Position numbers and translations under genes: made by a program. A stretch of 64,000 bases of DNA from an uncultured Eubacteriales bacterium (GTDB lineage Bacteria > Bacillota > Clostridia > Oscillospirales > Oscillospiraceae), in the NCBI GenBank assembly GCA_900316205.1, contig ONBX01000009.1, forward strand, positions 29,420-93,419, read 5' to 3'. The notes under the pieces are model-generated. The model made no database searches. It had not been told where the DNA came from and saw nothing but the letters and a program-made list of their open reading frames with translations. How positions within the stretch are numbered: the first letter of the stretch is position 1; every line of letters starts with the position of its first letter. Of this stretch, positions 61,474 to 64,000 are shown piece by piece.

Positions 61474-62463
61474 ATGGACTATAATGGAAAATTACGTCCA
61501 TTTTATGTGCTTCGACTCCTATATGAGCAGACTGACGAAAGCCATCCTTTAAGCACAGGTGAAATCGTAGATCTGTTGGATGTGAAATACGGGATTAAAA
61601 CTCAAAGGACTCGTATTCCCCAGGATGTTGATGCATTGGAACACTTTGGTTTTGAAATAGGGCGACAAAAAAGTCAATCAACCAGCTACTATTTCGATAG
61701 TCGTCTCTTCGAGCTTCCAGAGTTGAAACTACTGATTGACGCTGTGGAATCCAGTTCCTTTATTACTGAGAAAAAGAGCGCAGAACTTATCCAGAAGCTG
61801 ACATCACTAGCCAGTCCTTTCAAAGCGTCCACGCTTGCAAAACTATCAGAAGATGGTGGCAACCCCAAACAGGGAAACGAGCAAATCTATTACATCATTG
61901 ATACCATAAATGCGGCTATAGAAAGCGGCTGTAAAATCTCTTACCAATACTACACATATGATATGTATAAGAGTCGTATGCTGCGGCATAACGGGGAAAA
62001 GTATGTATTCAGCCCCTATGATTTGGCTTGGGACGGAAAGTTTTATTATGTCATTGGTTATTCCGAGAAGTACCACTCCATAAGTAATATTCGTATAGAC
62101 CGCATTGCGCACACGCCGGAAATCATGCCGGAACCTGGTCGGCCTATTCCGGAGGACTTTGATCTCAACGAGTACAAGCGCACAATGTTCCGAATGTATA
62201 ACGGAACGCGGATGAACGTGGAGCTTGTCTGCGATGCCAGCGTAATGGACGCTATCATAGACCACTTTGGGGAAGAAGTGGACATCGGTTTAGTTGATGA
62301 AAACACGTTCTCCGTCTCTGCTGAGACAGCGGTCAGCCATGTGTTTTATAGCTGGCTCTTCGGCTTCGGCGGAAAAGACCGACTGACGGAGCCCAGAGAG
62401 GCTGTTGAGCAGTATGCTGACATGTTTTTGGAAGCGGCTAAATCGCTCCATGAGCAGTTATAA
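61474..62463 (+). CDS. WYL-domain transcriptional regulator
   Basis: The 329 residues have an N-terminal winged helix (LRLLYEQTDESHPLSTGEIVDLLDV, then RTRIPQDVDAL), a middle linker and a WYL domain (KISYQYYTYD, then YDLAWDGKFYYVIGYSEKY). A WCX-like C-terminal part ends FLEAAKSL. Such regulators often accompany mobile elements and defence genes and bind nucleotides or nucleic acid. It is divergent from the sensor kinase and has its own promoter. Its lower GC than region 5 hints at transfer. Confidence 0.87.
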   Translation: MDYNGKLRPFYVLRLLYEQTDESHPLSTGEIVDLLDVKYGIKTQRTRIPQDVDALEHFGFEIGRQKSQSTSYYFDSRLFELPELKLLIDAVESSSFITEKKSAELIQKLTSLASPFKASTLAKLSEDGGNPKQGNEQIYYIIDTINAAIESGCKISYQYYTYDMYKSRMLRHNGEKYVFSPYDLAWDGKFYYVIGYSEKYHSISNIRIDRIAHTPEIMPEPGRPIPEDFDLNEYKRTMFRMYNGTRMNVELVCDASVMDAIIDHFGEEVDIGLVDENTFSVSAETAVSHVFYSWLFGFGGKDRLTEPREAVEQYADMFLEAAKSLHEQL

Positions 62464-63057
62464 AAAATTTATTATATAGTTTGACGCCATCAGATACAAG
62501 AGAAAAAAACTCTTTGCCGGTGACTTGATACAAAATTGTATCGTTTCGTTTGTAATAACGTTCTTTTTCAATGCTCTTTCATTTTAATTCTTGATTGAAA
62601 TGAACGGGGCATCCGCGTTCTTTTCATTTTCCACTCTTGTCACAAAATCCGGTTTTGCATTTTTGTGGCACACGGGGGAAAATGAATACCGGCAAAAAGC
62701 ATTTCGATCTCACGCAAGGAAATGGTGCTGCCGGTACCCGGGAGGTTTCCAAAGGAGGGCGGGGAGCCCTGCCTTTGGCACACGATCTTGCTCGCAAGGT
62801 CTAGTGTGTTATACCTTTTGTTGCGTCCGAACAAGGCCATAAGGTCATGTGGCCGCGCCTGCGCGGGGGAAGGAGTTGGAAGCGAGTGCGGAATGCAATG
62901 GAGCATGTGCTTCCGGCGGAACAAGAGGTATATAAAAGCTCCCGTCTCACATCCCGCCGCAGCGCCGTTTCTCAAAAAGATGCTTTCAAAATGCTAGCAC
63001 GTTTCGGACTTGTATGCTCGGTGTGCTTTCAAAATGAAAGCATCTTCTCGTGTTTTG
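62464..63057. other. Gene-free stretch, possible mobile-element end
   Basis: Short frames here look like chance reading on both strands. The stretch holds a 16-bp palindrome GATACAAAATTGTATC (62527-62542), a CTTGCTCGCAAG hairpin at about 62790 flanked by GGCACACGAT and GTCTAGTGTG, and a terminator-like repeat at its right end. It may be an oriT or element end; this is tentative. Confidence 0.4.
62974..63046 (-). terminator. Long-loop inverted repeat after the partial gene
   Basis: AAGATGCTTTC (62977-62987) and GAAAGCATCTT (63036-63046) pair exactly around a 48-base loop, and TTTTT follows on the minus strand. A smaller CTTTC/GAAAG hairpin is nested at its right side. It starts 11 bases past the stop of the leftward gene. 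Confidence 0.6.
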
Positions 63058-64000
63058 CTATTCCACCCATCGGATGATCATGCCCCGGTCGACGTCGGTG
63101 CGCGGCACGTTGCAGGAAAGCTTATGCTCTCTCACAGCCTGTGGTGCTTCCCACTCGTACCAGAACGGGACTGTCAGCTTTTTTGGAAGCTTATCATTCT
63201 CGATTGACCGGATCTCGTGGATCGCGCGTTTTGCGAAAGGCTGACTTTTGACAAAATCTCCGTCTGCCAGCTTTACGATCTCGATCCCGTTTTTCAAAAA
63301 GTCAAAACGGATCTCACCCCATTCGCCGTCGTAGTCTGCCCAATAGGAATAGACTGCGGCGGCGATTTTTTTGTTTTTCTTTTCCTGAGAAATCAGCCGC
63401 AAATGCAAAACATGAAAGACCTCGTTCCCGGCCAGATGCTTCATCATTTTTTCCAGCGCCCGCTGATACGCACGCTCCGCACCGCTGGGTCCGCTTCCCT
63501 CAAACAGCACGGCGAGGTCTTCAAAGCCGACGCGCTTCCTCCAATCACTGACACGACCGCAGGTCATGCAGATCGCGTTGTGCTTTTCCAGCAGCGTCTG
63601 CTCGCGGAAGCTGAGCGTTTCAAACGCCTCCCGTACCCACTCGGCTTGAACCCAGCCCCACAAAACAGAAGCGTATTCCCAGCAGTCGTCGTGGCTGACG
63701 TCGGGATCGCGCTCAAAGAAATTTCCATCGTCGTCTCTTTCCGTGCGGGGATAGAAGTCCGCTCGGCTTCGATTCTTCAGCGCCGTGGCCAGATACGCTT
63801 CTGCTGTCTGTTCGCTGCAGTGCTCGGCTTCAGCAATGGCTTTGACAGCTTCCCGTGTTTTCTCATGATTCTCACGATAGAGTCTTCCGGCTTTTCGGAC
63901 TGCTTTGTATTCATCGAGACTTGCGAAGGAGCCGCCCTCTTCATTCATGCGCTGCCCGATCATGGCGTTTTCAATGTCATGATGTGCATAGGTCAGAAAG
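63058..64000 (-). CDS. Hypothetical protein with sigma-like helix-turn-helix (5' end outside window)
   Basis: The frame is open to the right edge; residues before the ATG at 63963 (ending AHHDIENA) read on without a stop, so the start may be outside. The visible part has helical repeats (AVKAIAEAEHCSEQTAEAYL), a region like sigma-70 region 4 (LSFREQTLLEKHNAICMTCG, then ERAYQRALEKMMKHL) and a C-terminal beta region. From memory, similar proteins occur in Firmicutes integrative and conjugative elements. The function is unknown. Confidence 0.55.
   Translation of the reverse strand, partial: FLTYAHHDIENAMIGQRMNEEGGSFASLDEYKAVRKAGRLYRENHEKTREAVKAIAEAEHCSEQTAEAYLATALKNRSRADFYPRTERDDDGNFFERDPDVSHDDCWEYASVLWGWVQAEWVREAFETLSFREQTLLEKHNAICMTCGRVSDWRKRVGFEDLAVLFEGSGPSGAERAYQRALEKMMKHLAGNEVFHVLHLRLISQEKKNKKIAAAVYSYWADYDGEWGEIRFDFLKNGIEIVKLADGDFVKSQPFAKRAIHEIRSIENDKLPKKLTVPFWYEWEAPQAVREHKLSCNVPRTDVDRGMIIRWVE

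Noticed and set aside
62591-62975. Short frames on both strands in the gene-free stretch (83 and 111 codons)
   Set aside because: They overlap each other, have odd composition rich in Arg, Cys and Phe, and no upstream ribosome sites fit.

Overview
The window looks like chromosome of a fairly GC-rich gut or rumen Clostridia, most likely Oscillospirales. This is inferred from many sugar-catabolic genes, two cation-coupled GPH sugar symporters, strong AGGAGG-type ribosome sites, SpoIIAA/RsbW-like domains, an NHLM peptide exporter, and short intergenic repeats of a kind I associate with that order. No rRNA, CRISPR array or intact tRNA was seen.

Region 1 (1-12.6 kb) handles decorated plant glycans. 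A leftward unit encodes an alpha/beta hydrolase, a tannase/feruloyl-esterase-like enzyme, a GPH symporter and a partial GH78 alpha-L-rhamnosidase. It diverges, across a perfect 44-bp palindrome, from a rightward unit: TetR regulator, esterase, serine hydrolase, metallo-hydrolase and GH43-like protein, each joined to the next by a 4-base ATGA overlap. Two membrane-anchored esterases and a 44-residue membrane peptide follow on the minus strand.

Region 2 (12.7-24.2 kb) has an AraC regulator diverging from a sugar operon: DUF4432 epimerase-like protein, FucI/AraA-family isomerase, FGGY kinase, class II aldolase, GH3 glycosidase, aldo/keto reductase, haem-degrading-domain protein and GPH symporter, ending in a strong terminator. 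This reads as aldose to ketose to ketose phosphate to two trioses. Its substrate is not evident.

Region 3 (24.2-27.6 kb) is a mobile-element scar: a gene fragment, a DUF4143 ATPase, a TnpV gene and a 58-bp 3' fragment of tRNA-Leu(CAG). The fragment's orientation suggests that the DNA to its left was integrated at a tRNA-Leu gene.

Region 4 (27.6-42.2 kb, all minus) has an unusual signalling theme. Three paralogous STAS proteins, one with an amber codon, lie among two transporter genes that each carry a C-terminal RsbW-like ATPase domain: a GlnQ-type ABC ATPase and a MATE protein. The set also has a permease fused to four binding-protein segments, an MTAN-like nucleosidase, a PreA-like dehydrogenase, a lipoprotein, a DUF3592 protein, a flavin reductase and a HAD-DUF3089 fusion.

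Region 5 (42.3-61.3 kb, all minus) is a large NHLM/double-glycine peptide export system. It has a LytS-like kinase with its response regulator, two receiver-only proteins lacking the phospho-Asp, a short membrane-fusion protein, a C39-peptidase ABC transporter, a second ABC transporter, an ECF-like sigma factor, fifteen genes with double-glycine leaders, a SPASM radical SAM enzyme with an unknown partner, and a rhodanese-domain protein. Many cargos are predicted zinc-finger miniproteins (C2H2, C2HC or C4), and one is a leader-zinc ribbon-HExxH protein. This is the strongest candidate for an undescribed system.

Region 6 (61.4-64 kb) has a WYL-domain regulator, a possible mobile-element remnant and a partial gene that resembles cargo of conjugative elements.
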